A stretch of 64,000 bases of DNA from Xenorhabdus doucetiae (GTDB lineage: Bacteria; Pseudomonadota; Gammaproteobacteria; Enterobacterales; Enterobacteriaceae): positions 3,596,001-3,660,000 of the forward strand of contig NZ_FO704550.1 of NCBI RefSeq assembly GCF_000968195.1. Direction: 5' to 3'. The number at the start of each line of letters is the position of its first letter. Position 1 is the stretch's first letter. A program made the position numbers and the translations under genes. A model generated the notes under the pieces. The model saw nothing but the letters and a program-made list of their open reading frames with translations. It was not told the DNA's origin and made no database searches. Positions 16,741-25,848 of the stretch are shown one piece after another.

Positions 16741-19593
16741 TTATGCGTTAAGGTCACTTTCCAACCATTTTTGCCAGCTATCACGCACAAAGGTTTGTTG
16801 TTGGCGGAAATGTCCGGCTTCAACCCGGCTGGATAACGTTTGCAACGCTAAACGGTGCAATTCATCACGCAGGGTAATATACGCCTGCGTCAACGCCATC
16901 GCCTCCTGTTCATCCATAATATGATGCTGCGCCATGAGTTCGAAAATGCGCACATTATCAGACCAGCGGGTCAGCTTGGCATTTTCTGGTGCATAACGCA
17001 GCACCTGATACTGGGCAATAAATTCAATATCGGTGATCCCGCCCGGATCAGCTTTGATATCAAATTGATTTGGTTGATGACTTCCCAAGTGCTGATACAT
17101 TTTTTCCCGCATCTCGCGCACTTGTTGGCGCAAAAGATCGGGATCGCGGGGAAGGCATAATGTTTCACGGCGGATGCGTTCAAACTCATGGCGCATTTTC
17201 TCATCCCCAAACACCATGCGCGCACGGATCAGCGCCTGATGTTCCCAAGTCCACGCGTCATTTTTCTGGTAATCATCAAAGGCTTCAAGGGTACTGACCA
17301 ACATACCCGCTTCACCGGATGGCCGCAAACGCGCGTCAACGTCATACAAGACGCCCGATGCCGTTCGGGTACTGAACAAATGAATGATGCGTTGGGCAAG
17401 GCGCAAATAAAATTGGCGGGCCTCAATGGAACGCGCCCCGTCCGTCATTACCCCCATTGGGCAATCCAGCAAGAACACCAGATCCAAATCAGAGCCGTAA
17501 CCGAGTTCCCAGCCCCCCAACTTGCCATAACCAATAATGGCAAATCCCAAGCCCTGTTGCTGGGATAAGTGAGCCGGTACGCCATAGCGTTTTGTCATTT
17601 GGTTCCACGCCAGCCGCACCACCGCTTCGATAATGGCCTCCGCCAGATAAGTCAGGTGATCACTCACTTTCATCACAGGCAAGACGCCGGCAATGTCTTC
17701 GGCGGCAATCCGCAACAATTGGGCCTGCTTAAATTGGCGTAATGCCTCCAGCAATTGTTCTTCATCATCCTCAGGAATACGCAGCAGATATTGATAAAGC
17801 TCATCGCGATAAGCCTCTATCGGCAACGGTTGATACAGCGATTTGGGATCAAGCAGCTCATCCAGCAACAAGGGATGGCCGGCAAGCTGGCTGGCGATCA
17901 TCGGAGAAGCCGCACAGAGCCGGATAACATGAATCATGACCTGTTCTGATTCCAGCATCAGTTCCAGATAGGTCGTGCGGCTGACGATACTGAGCAACAG
18001 GGGAATAATCCGTTCCAGAACACTATCCGCATCTTTCCGCACGCTGATTTTTGCCAACAGACGCGGCATTAACTGGTCAAGCACATCCCTGCCCCGTGGG
18101 CCAATGGTGCGCTTACTGACGTCCTGACGGAAAAGCGCCATGATATCCAATATTTTCTGGGCTTTTTCATCATCAAGATGAGGAATCAATACGATAAGTT
18201 CGTCTGTGTTTAAGGCTTCCTGCCATAAGCTCTTAAACGGAACATGGCTGGCCTCCTCGCTATTCTCCTCAGTTTCATCGCCGATCAACTGTTGGAAAAT
18301 CCCCCGCACCGCACGCATTTTGCGTTCGGTTTCGGCCATCAACGCATCCCAATCGGAAAAATTCATGCCCCAAGCGAGACGGGCGCGATCCAGCTCGTTA
18401 TCGGGCAAGGTTTGCGTTTGTTGGTCACGAACAGATTGCAGCAGGTTTTCAAGCCGGCGCAGAAACAGGTAACTCTCTTCCAGTTGCTGCAAGGGTTCCG
18501 CCGGCAATAAAGCCAAATCGCCGATCGCTTTCAAGGTCGGCAACAAGGCGCGGGCTTGTAGACTTGGCTCCCTTCCCCCGCGAATAAGCTGGAACACCTG
18601 AGTAATAAACTCAATTTCCCGAATGCCGCCGGCACCCAATTTAATATTCTCTTTTAATCCCCGGCGACGGACTTCCCGTTCAATCATGCCCTTCATATTG
18701 CGCAAGGATTGAATGGCGCTGAAATCGATATAACGCCGGAAAACAAACGGCCGCAACATCTGGCGCAATTCCTGACAATAAGACTGATCATCATTGCCCA
18801 GAATGCGCGCTTTCACCAGCGCATAACGCTCCCAGTCACGCCCTTGTTCCTGATAATAATCTTCCAATGCCGGAAAACTAAACACCAACGGCCCACTGTC
18901 ACCAAACGGACGTAATCTCATATCAACACGATAAACAAATCCGTCTACGGTTTGTTGATCCAGTGTCTTAATTAACTTCTGTCCCAAGCGAGTAAAAAAC
19001 TGCGAATTGTCCATTTCCCGACGCCCGCCTTGTGTGACGCCGTTTTCCGGATAAGCAAAAATAAGGTCAATATCAGAGGAAAAATTAAGCTCTCCGCCAC
19101 CCAATTTTCCCATGCCCAAAATCAGCAGCGGCTGTGCTACACCCTCACTATTGATCGGCGTCCCCCAATCCCGGCAACAACGCAGATAAAGCCAATCGCG
19201 GGCGGCGATAATCAAGGTTTCCGCCAACTGACTTAATTGCTGCAATGTTTGTTCTGTGGTACTGCTTTGCAATGCCTGTGACCATGCAATCCTGACCAGC
19301 ATCCGATGGCGGAAAAGGCGTAAACTGCGCATCAAATCATTTTCATCGTTGACCGCCAGCAGCGTTTGTTTTAGCCAATCGGAATAATATTGCCACTCTT
19401 CCGCATGTGGGGGATGCTGGCGGATCTCCTCCAGCCATGCAGGATGTGATAACAGGTTTTCTGCCACAAATTCACTCAATGACAGTACCGCCTGCTCATC
19501 CGGTGAAAAAGGGGTGATTGTTTCCTCTAATGGCGGAAGATTGGCAAGGATATGCTGTAATTGTCGGGTTAAGGGCGATGAAAGTGGCAGCAT
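16741..19593 (-). CDS. glnE: bifunctional glutamine synthetase adenylyltransferase/deadenylase GlnE
   Basis: 950 aa. GlnE adenylylates and deadenylylates glutamine synthetase in response to PII and glutamine. Two nucleotidyltransferase domains are seen: the N-terminal deadenylase with GKLGGGELNFSSDIDLIFAY and the C-terminal adenylylase with GYGKLGGWELGYGSDLDLVFL, each with the GS-D-D metal motif. The intervening region and helical linkers are complete. It lies between hldE and ygiF. Confidence 0.97.
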   Translation of the reverse strand: MLPLSSPLTRQLQHILANLPPLEETITPFSPDEQAVLSLSEFVAENLLSHPAWLEEIRQHPPHAEEWQYYSDWLKQTLLAVNDENDLMRSLRLFRHRMLVRIAWSQALQSSTTEQTLQQLSQLAETLIIAARDWLYLRCCRDWGTPINSEGVAQPLLILGMGKLGGGELNFSSDIDLIFAYPENGVTQGGRREMDNSQFFTRLGQKLIKTLDQQTVDGFVYRVDMRLRPFGDSGPLVFSFPALEDYYQEQGRDWERYALVKARILGNDDQSYCQELRQMLRPFVFRRYIDFSAIQSLRNMKGMIEREVRRRGLKENIKLGAGGIREIEFITQVFQLIRGGREPSLQARALLPTLKAIGDLALLPAEPLQQLEESYLFLRRLENLLQSVRDQQTQTLPDNELDRARLAWGMNFSDWDALMAETERKMRAVRGIFQQLIGDETEENSEEASHVPFKSLWQEALNTDELIVLIPHLDDEKAQKILDIMALFRQDVSKRTIGPRGRDVLDQLMPRLLAKISVRKDADSVLERIIPLLLSIVSRTTYLELMLESEQVMIHVIRLCAASPMIASQLAGHPLLLDELLDPKSLYQPLPIEAYRDELYQYLLRIPEDDEEQLLEALRQFKQAQLLRIAAEDIAGVLPVMKVSDHLTYLAEAIIEAVVRLAWNQMTKRYGVPAHLSQQQGLGFAIIGYGKLGGWELGYGSDLDLVFLLDCPMGVMTDGARSIEARQFYLRLAQRIIHLFSTRTASGVLYDVDARLRPSGEAGMLVSTLEAFDDYQKNDAWTWEHQALIRARMVFGDEKMRHEFERIRRETLCLPRDPDLLRQQVREMREKMYQHLGSHQPNQFDIKADPGGITDIEFIAQYQVLRYAPENAKLTRWSDNVRIFELMAQHHIMDEQEAMALTQAYITLRDELHRLALQTLSSRVEAGHFRQQQTFVRDSWQKWLESDLNA

Positions 19594-19656
19594 GACAGGG
19601 ATTCCTTAGTGACCGTTTTGGGGTGATTTTTTAACAGATGCTCGAAAGCGAAAGGG

Positions 19657-20640
19657 TTATCGGGACTGAACCAACAGCCACTGCATTAACGCCAGCTTAC
19701 ATTGCAACCAAGACGAGCTATAAGACACGTTTTCAGCCCCTGAACCGCTCATGGATAAGGCGGCCTTTAATTCCGGCAATAAATCAGTCAGTAAATCCAA
19801 TACCGGCAAACGTTCAGCCTGTTTTTCAATCAACGTTATTATCCACTGAAAAACCTGCGCCAATCCGGTCTTACCTTCCGGCAAACCCGCCAGCCACCCT
19901 TCTTCCTGCTCCTGCCATTGCGCCAAGATTTCAGGCAAAAGCACAGATAATGGTTGCTGCCAATCCAACTCCTCCGGGATTTTGGGTAATGCCATTTTAG
20001 GTAACGCATCGTGTGACACACTATAAACCAGCGCATATCCTCGTGCCGCCTTGCTTTTATTGGCTAAACGCAGGCCATTTTGTGAGGCCAGTTGGTTCGC
20101 CAACGACAGGATATCGGCCACGTTGCCCTGTTTGAGTTCCAGCTCAAATTCACAAATCGGCGCAGCCTGATCCCCTGATTTTTTATTGCCAGAAAAAATC
20201 GTTCCCTGATCCAGCACGACTTCAATTTCGCTTTCGCCATAAGTGATAAGCCATTTTTCACGGTTAAAATCGGTGCTGAATAATGCGGTCAATTGGGTCT
20301 GGAGCTGCACAAGGTCGGTATTTTCAGGCCAGATAGCGTTGGGAAACCGGGTTAAATCTAATTCAGGCTGCGGCAAAGGGACGTTGAATTCAGGGCGCTG
20401 ATGTAATCCTCCCATCACTTTACCCGCGGTTTTGATGGTCATCTCATAGTGCCCGTTGCAACCACGGATACGCAACCCCATATCCCAACGCCGCAATTGG
20501 TTATCCGGCGTCTCAAAATAGCTATTCGTCAGGTGCTGGGGTGAAGTGTAATCATGAGGAAACTGAAATAACTGCTGGCGAACTGCCGGTATCGCATCAG
20601 GCTGCACGGACAGTTTCAATTCAATTTCTACAGAACTCAT
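19657..20640 (-). CDS. ygiF: inorganic triphosphatase YgiF, shortened CHAD region
   Basis: 327 aa. The N-terminal CYTH domain (residues 1 to about 205) is intact: the signature EIELKLSV, then TPDNQLRRWDMGLRIRG, MTIKTAGKVMGGLHQRPEFN, REKWLITYGESEIEVVLDQG, CEFELELKQG and LANKSKAARGYAL. E. coli YgiF is a triphosphatase of about 433 aa with a C-terminal CHAD domain. Here the protein stops at MQWLLVQSR, removing roughly the last 100 residues of CHAD, and glnE starts only 63 bp later. The catalytic CYTH tunnel should still work; polyphosphate or partner binding by CHAD may be lost. Confidence 0.9.
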   Translation of the reverse strand: MSSVEIELKLSVQPDAIPAVRQQLFQFPHDYTSPQHLTNSYFETPDNQLRRWDMGLRIRGCNGHYEMTIKTAGKVMGGLHQRPEFNVPLPQPELDLTRFPNAIWPENTDLVQLQTQLTALFSTDFNREKWLITYGESEIEVVLDQGTIFSGNKKSGDQAAPICEFELELKQGNVADILSLANQLASQNGLRLANKSKAARGYALVYSVSHDALPKMALPKIPEELDWQQPLSVLLPEILAQWQEQEEGWLAGLPEGKTGLAQVFQWIITLIEKQAERLPVLDLLTDLLPELKAALSMSGSGAENVSYSSSWLQCKLALMQWLLVQSR

Positions 20641-20890
20641 ATTTTTTATCCCTCAATTGATCTCACAGAAGAGAAAAATAAACCACAATAGGGTGTTAGC
20701 TCAACCAACATCACATTCACTTCGCCAAAAAACCCACCAACAGGGCCTGTATTCGGTCTGTTGATATCGCATTCATTCTGGTTTACTGATTGCACCTATA
20801 AACTTAACTCTTTACTATCCTTTAGGTAGTTTAAATTACGATTAGTCCACACTCGATTGATCCATACACTAAAGAACAGTTGAACACAGA

Positions 20891-21511
20891 ATGCAAAAAC
20901 TACATCGATTATTTATCTTGTTATTGAGTTTTACTCTTCCATTATCCGTACACGCTGAAGAAAAACGCTATGTTTCCGATGAGCTATCCGCTTACATCCG
21001 TAGCGGCCCAAGCATTAAAAACCGTATTATTGGTTCACTGAATGCCGGTGAAGAGGTCACTTTAATCAGCCCTAGATCAGATAATGGTTTCTTGCAAATT
21101 CAAGACCAAAAAGGGCGGACAAGCTGGATACTCGCAAGCGAACTCAGCGCCATTCCAAGCCTGCGTGAACGCCTTCCCGCAATGGAACAGGAGATAAAAA
21201 CGCTGACTGGGAAGCTGGCCACCATTGACGATCAGTGGAATAAACGTACCGCTGAGTTGCAAAACAAAGTGGCAACCAGCGATAAAGCCATTAACGATCT
21301 GAAAAAAGAGAATGCCCAGCTCCAGAGTAAATTAACCGTGGCTGAGAAAAAGGTTGAAGCGGCCAACTTGCAGTTGGATGATAAACAAAGAGCGATCATC
21401 TTGCAGTGGTTTGCTTATGGCGGTGGGGTTGCGGGGATCGGCCTGATTTTAGGGCTTATACTGCCACACATTATCCCTCGCCGTAAAAATAAAGATCGTT
21501 GGATGAGCTGA
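20891..21511 (+). CDS. ygiM: SH3-domain membrane protein YgiM (TIGR04211)
   Basis: 206 aa. It has a Sec signal peptide (MQKLHRLFILLLSFTLPLSVHA), a bacterial SH3 domain (residues about 27-90: RYVSDELSAYIRSGPSIKNR), a coiled coil (about 95-165), a single transmembrane helix (FAYGGGVAGIGLILGLILP) and a short basic cytoplasmic tail (RRKNKDRW). The SH3 domain would face the periplasm. Function is not well established. It precedes cca by 27 bp, and the two are probably co-transcribed. The 250-bp spacer from divergent ygiF (20641-20890) contains only promoter-like AT-rich sequence. Confidence 0.9.
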   Translation: MQKLHRLFILLLSFTLPLSVHAEEKRYVSDELSAYIRSGPSIKNRIIGSLNAGEEVTLISPRSDNGFLQIQDQKGRTSWILASELSAIPSLRERLPAMEQEIKTLTGKLATIDDQWNKRTAELQNKVATSDKAINDLKKENAQLQSKLTVAEKKVEAANLQLDDKQRAIILQWFAYGGGVAGIGLILGLILPHIIPRRKNKDRWMS

Positions 21512-21538
21512 TTTCAGGAACAAGGAAAGGAAGTAAGC

Positions 21539-22696
21539 GTGAAAGTCTATTTGGTTGGCGGCGCAGTGCGCGATCAATTGTTGGGTCTGCCTATCACCGA
21601 ACGGGATTGGGTTGTCGTCGGAAGTCACCCAGAAGAGTTAATTTCTCAGGGATACCAACAGGTTGGCAAGGATTTTCCGGTTTTCCTGCATCCTAAGACC
21701 CATGAAGAGTATGCGCTGGCTCGCACCGAAAGAAAATCCGGTCGGGGATATACCGGTTTTAGCTGTTATGCTGCTCCCGATGTGACGCTGGAAGAAGATC
21801 TGTTGCGCCGTGATTTAACGATTAACGCCATTGCACAAACACCTGACGGTGAATTAATCGATCCTTATCATGGTGCTAATGATCTCAACAATCGCCTGTT
21901 GCGCCATGTCTCCTCTGCGTTTACAGAAGATCCGTTGCGTGTGCTGCGTTTGGCGCGTTTTGCGGCTCGCTTTGCCCATTTAGGCTTTTTCATTGCACCA
22001 GAAACGCAATCACTTATTGCAGAAATGGTTGCAAGTGGTGAATTGTCCTCATTGACCCCTGAGCGCGTTTGGCGGGAAACTGAAAAGGCACTCACCTCAC
22101 CATCACCCCAAGTCTATTTTCAGGTTCTGCGTGATTGCGGGGCATTGGCGGTACTCTTTCCTGAGATCGATAATCTGTTTGGCGCTGCTCTGGTTAAACA
22201 TGACGCCGGGCTTCATGCACTACAGGTTTTGCAAATATCCACCCAATTGAGTGAAGAGACCGACATTCGTTTTGCCTCACTATGCAGCCACATCGAAATG
22301 ACATCGCTGAAACAGATGTGCGAACGGCTGCGCATTCCCAACTCAGCGCGCGACTTAGCGATGATCGTGACGCAATACCACGGCTGGGTACATAGCGCAG
22401 AACAATTGTCACCAGAAGCCCTGCTGACCCTGTTTAATGCCGTGGATGCCTGGCGCAAGCCACAACGCATTGAACAACTGATTATCTGTAGTGAAGCAGA
22501 CCATTGTGGGTACGCCGGAAAGGAAACTGCATCTTACCCACAAGCGGGTTATTTACGTGAAGTGTTTGCCATTGCCCGTCAAGTCAGCGTTCAAGACGTC
22601 ATTGCCCGAGGATTTCAGGGCGCAGAAATTCGCACCGAACTGGAACGCCAACGGCACATGGCCATCGCAGACTGGAAACAATCGTCGGTTGATTAA
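21539..22696 (+). CDS. cca: CCA tRNA nucleotidyltransferase, HD domain degenerate
   Basis: 385 aa, GTG start preceded by AAGGAAGT. Cca adds or repairs the 3' CCA of tRNAs. The class II nucleotidyltransferase head is intact: GGAVRDQLLG, ERDWVVVG, RRDLTINAIAQ, HVSSAFTEDPLRVLR and RFAARFAH. E. coli Cca (412 aa) has a C-terminal HD phosphohydrolase domain with CHDLGKG and a following His-rich segment. Here the matching stretch reads DIRFASLCSHIEMTSLKQMC: the HD motif and about 25 residues are deleted, which accounts for the length difference. The WHPEID segment before it is also shortened. CCA addition should remain; the 2'-nucleotidase/phosphatase/cyclic phosphodiesterase activities are probably lost. 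Confidence 0.93.
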   Translation: MKVYLVGGAVRDQLLGLPITERDWVVVGSHPEELISQGYQQVGKDFPVFLHPKTHEEYALARTERKSGRGYTGFSCYAAPDVTLEEDLLRRDLTINAIAQTPDGELIDPYHGANDLNNRLLRHVSSAFTEDPLRVLRLARFAARFAHLGFFIAPETQSLIAEMVASGELSSLTPERVWRETEKALTSPSPQVYFQVLRDCGALAVLFPEIDNLFGAALVKHDAGLHALQVLQISTQLSEETDIRFASLCSHIEMTSLKQMCERLRIPNSARDLAMIVTQYHGWVHSAEQLSPEALLTLFNAVDAWRKPQRIEQLIICSEADHCGYAGKETASYPQAGYLREVFAIARQVSVQDVIARGFQGAEIRTELERQRHMAIADWKQSSVD

Positions 22697-22712
22697 GTTA
22701 ATCAATCGATTT

Positions 22713-22748
22713 AGCGTCCCAAATGATTAATCAAATTGGGACGCTTTT
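22713..22748. terminator. terminator between convergent cca and folB
   Basis: AGCGTCCCAA (22713-22722) pairs perfectly with TTGGGACGCT (22736-22745), followed by TTTT on the plus strand. It ends the ygiM-cca transcript and may also serve folB from the other side. Confidence 0.8.
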
Positions 22749-22776
22749 CCATGCAGCCAGCCAATAAAGCGGCCAA

Positions 22777-23130
22777 TTAGCCCGCATTCCGCTCAATGAC
22801 TACGCCTACGCTTTTAGCGTGTGCGACCGCACCGGGTTTACTGATTTTCACCCTGACCCAAGGTGAATGAAATTGATTTAGCAAAATACCGGCCACTTCT
22901 TCGGCAACCCGTTCGACCAGCGCAAAACATTGCCCTGACAGATGATGAATAATCGCTTCACTCACCTTGGCATAATCCAGACAGTGCTCCACATTATCAC
23001 TGGAAGAAGCGCGTTTGTTGTCCCATCCCATTTCGATATCGAGCACTAATTTCTGCTTAATGGTCTGTTCCCAGTCATAAACACCAATCGTGGTAATCAC
23101 GGTTAATTCTTCAATAAATACGATATCCAT
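22777..23130 (-). CDS. folB: dihydroneopterin aldolase FolB
   Basis: 117 aa from MDIVFIEELTVITTIGVYDW, the conserved start; an ATG 22 codons upstream is not favoured by homology. FolB splits dihydroneopterin to hydroxymethyl-dihydropterin and glycolaldehyde in folate synthesis. Conserved elements are GVYDWEQ, the substrate-binding glutamate in ALVERVAEEVA and the catalytic lysine in VRVKISKPGAVAHAKSVGV. It is divergent from plsY. E. coli has uppP between cca and folB; it is missing here. Confidence 0.95.
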   Translation of the reverse strand: MDIVFIEELTVITTIGVYDWEQTIKQKLVLDIEMGWDNKRASSSDNVEHCLDYAKVSEAIIHHLSGQCFALVERVAEEVAGILLNQFHSPWVRVKISKPGAVAHAKSVGVVIERNAG

Positions 23131-23239
23131 CACGACCTTTTCCCCGTTTTTCGGTTCGCCAGATACCACTTCCGACGAAATATGCGTATTATCCATTGTT
23201 AGACTTAAGAAAACGACCCTTATTCATTGGAGATATCTT

Positions 23240-23899
23240 ATGAGTGCAATCGCGCTTGGCATGATCATCTTCGCGTATTTATGTGGCTCTATATCCAGCG
23301 CGATATTGATCTGCCGTTTGGCAGGGCTTCCCAACCCCCGTCAGCATGGTTCCGGCAACCCAGGGGCAACGAATGTACTGCGCATCGGCGGTAAGTGGGC
23401 TGCATTCGCCGTACTGGTTTGTGATGTTTTAAAAGGGCTGATACCGGTTTGGCTGGCATACAAACTCGACATTTCCCCGTTTTATTTAGGCATTATCGCC
23501 ATTGCTGCCTGTCTGGGGCACATTTATCCCATCTTCTTCCATTTCAAGGGCGGAAAAGGCGTAGCCACCGCTTTTGGTGCCATTGCCGCCATCGGTTGGG
23601 ATCTGATGGGGTTAGTCGCCGGGACATGGTTACTCACGGTGCTGTTAAGCGGCTACTCATCATTGGGCGCCATCGTCAGCGCACTTATCGCCCCTTTCTA
23701 TGTCTGGTGGTTCAAACCTGAATTCACGTTTCCCGTTGCCATGCTGTCATGTCTGGTGCTGGTACGCCATCACGATAATATTCAACGCCTGTGGCGAGGG
23801 CAGGAAAGCCGCATCTGGCAGAAATTGAAAAAGAAACAGGAAATGACGGATAAAGAGAAAATTCAAGAAACTAAAGAACAAGAGCAGCAAGACGACTAA
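23240..23899 (+). CDS. plsY: glycerol-3-phosphate acyltransferase PlsY
   Basis: 219 aa from MSAIALGMIIFAYLCGSISS. PlsY acylates glycerol-3-phosphate from acyl-phosphate in the inner membrane. The three PlsY motifs are present: GSISSAILICR, the Gly-rich HGSGNPGATNVLR, and GHIYPIFFHFKGGKGVAT. It has five likely transmembrane helices and an unusually charged C-terminal tail (KKKQEMTDKEKIQETKEQEQQ). Its start lies 109 bp from the divergent folB start. Confidence 0.95.
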   Translation: MSAIALGMIIFAYLCGSISSAILICRLAGLPNPRQHGSGNPGATNVLRIGGKWAAFAVLVCDVLKGLIPVWLAYKLDISPFYLGIIAIAACLGHIYPIFFHFKGGKGVATAFGAIAAIGWDLMGLVAGTWLLTVLLSGYSSLGAIVSALIAPFYVWWFKPEFTFPVAMLSCLVLVRHHDNIQRLWRGQESRIWQKLKKKQEMTDKEKIQETKEQEQQDD

Positions 23900-23962
23900 A
23901 CCGGATAGCCGCCAATAAACAGCTCAGCTTTATGCACGCTGTAAAAATGGCGACCGCTCTTA

Positions 23963-23998
23963 AGGGAATACGCACGAGGGTGCTTGTGCGTATTCCCT
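23963..23998. terminator. hairpin between convergent plsY and tsaD
   Basis: AGGGAATACGCAC (23963-23975) pairs exactly with GTGCGTATTCCCT (23986-23998) around a 10-nt loop. The stem is strong and symmetric between two converging genes, but there is no adjacent T-run, so bidirectional termination is inferred from position. Confidence 0.5.
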
Positions 23999-24037
23999 AT
24001 GCGGATAATGGCCCATCTCAAACCGCGTGTTTTGCTA

Positions 24038-25075
24038 TTATTTTTGCAGAGCAGGAAGATCCGCCAGCGGCCAACGGGCTTTCACCGTTACGCCTAATTC
24101 ACCGGCAGTGCCGCCTTGCAAGCGGATCATGCCGGCCAGTGCGATCATGGCCCCGTTATCAGTACAGAATTCAGGTCGGGCATAGAAGACTTCGCCTCCC
24201 TGCTTTTCCATCACTTCCTGCATCTTGCTACGCAAGGTTCGGTTTGCACTCACGCCACCCGCCATCACCAAGCGCTTGAATCCCGTCTGTTCCAACGCTC
24301 GCTTACACTTAATCGCCAACGTATCCACCACTGCATCTTCAAATGCGCGGGCAATATCCGCCTTGGTTTGCTCATCCTCAGCGACATCATGACCATGAAT
24401 ATTATTGCGGATCGTATTCGCGGCGAACGTTTTCAGGCCGGAGAAACTGAAATCCAGCCCCGGACGATCGGTCATCGGACGTGGGAAGACAAAACGCCCT
24501 GCCTTGCCCTGTTGCGCCATGCGGGAAAGCAATGGCCCGCCCGGATAATCCAAACCAAGCAGTTTGGCTGTCTTGTCAAAAGCCTCACCTGCGGCATCAT
24601 CAATGGATTCACCCAACAAGGTGTATTCACCAATACCTGTCACGCTAATAAGCTGGGTATGACCGCCTGAAACCAGTAAGGCAACAAAGGGAAACTCAGG
24701 GCTGTTTTCTTCCAGCATCGGTGCCAACAAATGGCCTTCCATATGATGCACAGGAATCGCCGGTACACCCCACGCAAATGCCAGTGAACGCCCGATGGTT
24801 GCCCCAACCAGCAATGCACCAACCAATCCCGGCCCTGCGGTGTAAGCAACTGCATCAATGTCTTGACTCGTCAGGCCCGCTTCTTGCAAAGACGCCTGAA
24901 TTAAAGGAACCGTTTTACGAATGTGGTCACGGGACGCCAGTTCAGGCACGACACCGCCATAATCAGCATGCAGCTTGACCTGACTGTACAATTGATTGGC
25001 TAGCAGACCGGTTTTGTCATCATAAATTGCGATTCCGGTTTCATCGCAGGACGTTTCTATACCTAAAACTCGCAT
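24038..25075 (-). CDS. tsaD: tRNA N6-threonylcarbamoyladenosine synthase subunit TsaD
   Basis: 345 aa. TsaD (YgjD/Gcp) is the ASKHA-fold catalytic subunit that transfers threonylcarbamoyl to A37 of ANN-decoding tRNAs, working with TsaB, TsaC and TsaE. It has the N-terminal GIETSCDETGIAIYDD, the metal-binding HHMEGHLLAP (HxxxH) and the glycine-rich ALLVSGGHTQL, plus GGVSANRTLR. It is divergent from rpsU. Confidence 0.97.
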   Translation of the reverse strand: MRVLGIETSCDETGIAIYDDKTGLLANQLYSQVKLHADYGGVVPELASRDHIRKTVPLIQASLQEAGLTSQDIDAVAYTAGPGLVGALLVGATIGRSLAFAWGVPAIPVHHMEGHLLAPMLEENSPEFPFVALLVSGGHTQLISVTGIGEYTLLGESIDDAAGEAFDKTAKLLGLDYPGGPLLSRMAQQGKAGRFVFPRPMTDRPGLDFSFSGLKTFAANTIRNNIHGHDVAEDEQTKADIARAFEDAVVDTLAIKCKRALEQTGFKRLVMAGGVSANRTLRSKMQEVMEKQGGEVFYARPEFCTDNGAMIALAGMIRLQGGTAGELGVTVKARWPLADLPALQK

Positions 25076-25285
25076 TGCAATATATTGTCTCGTTGTTTGG
25101 TCACTATATCATTCGTATCACTTCCAGCGGGCGTCAGTGTAACACTATCTATGTTCCATTATCTATTTATGAACCGCTATGTTGATGTCCCTTTGCCCGT
25201 TTAAATCCCCTGTCGACAATCACTCGCCATATCAACATTCTCACCTTTGAGTCAATTACAGACTGGCTATTTTTTCTGTTTAGTC

Positions 25286-25291
25286 TATAAT
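25286..25291 (+). promoter_or_regulatory. candidate -10 of the rpsU-dnaG-rpoD operon
   Basis: A perfect TATAAT lies at 25286-25291 in the 443-bp tsaD-rpsU spacer. No equally good -35 is seen at 16-18 bp upstream (CTGGCT). The leader downstream includes a CTGGC...GCCAG hairpin near 25467-25483. No clear LexA box was found. The rest of 25076-25518 holds no gene I can support. Confidence 0.45.
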
Positions 25292-25506
25292 CAATCCCCT
25301 ACTTGAATATCCTGTGTGGTTAATGTTAATAACGCCAATCTCAGATTGCTGATCTTATGTACGAAAAAAGCAGTCTGTAACCCGTGGCGTTATCGGTTTC
25401 AATTTTCCTCGGCACTTTACAAAGCCGTGTTCATTGAAGTAAAATTCCGCACCATTTTAAAGACGGCTGGCACTATCGCGCCAGCGACAAACCCGATTTC
25501 TATTGA

Positions 25507-25734
<228 letters not shown>

Positions 25735-25787
25735 TCTCTGCGGCCAGTCCGCTTAGTGGTTGTATTAACAAACTACTGCAGTTAAAG

Positions 25788-25820
25788 GCCGTGCTTTCCC
25801 AAAGGAAGCGCGGCTTATTC
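25788..25820 (+). terminator. internal terminator between rpsU and dnaG
   Basis: GCCGTGCTTTCC (25788-25799) pairs with GGAAGCGCGGC (25804-25814) with one imperfect position, followed by TTATTCT. E. coli has a partial terminator (T1) at the same place, which reduces dnaG transcription relative to rpsU. Confidence 0.75.
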
Positions 25821-25848
25821 TCGTTCATCAACAGGCGTAAAAGGGCTT

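Noticed and set aside
18206..18510. Plus-strand ORFs opposite glnE
   Set aside because: Antisense shadows of the conserved adenylyltransferase; no independent signals.
25140..25300. LexA box upstream of rpsU
   Set aside because: The only CTGT-like dyad lacks the matching ACAG half; no support.
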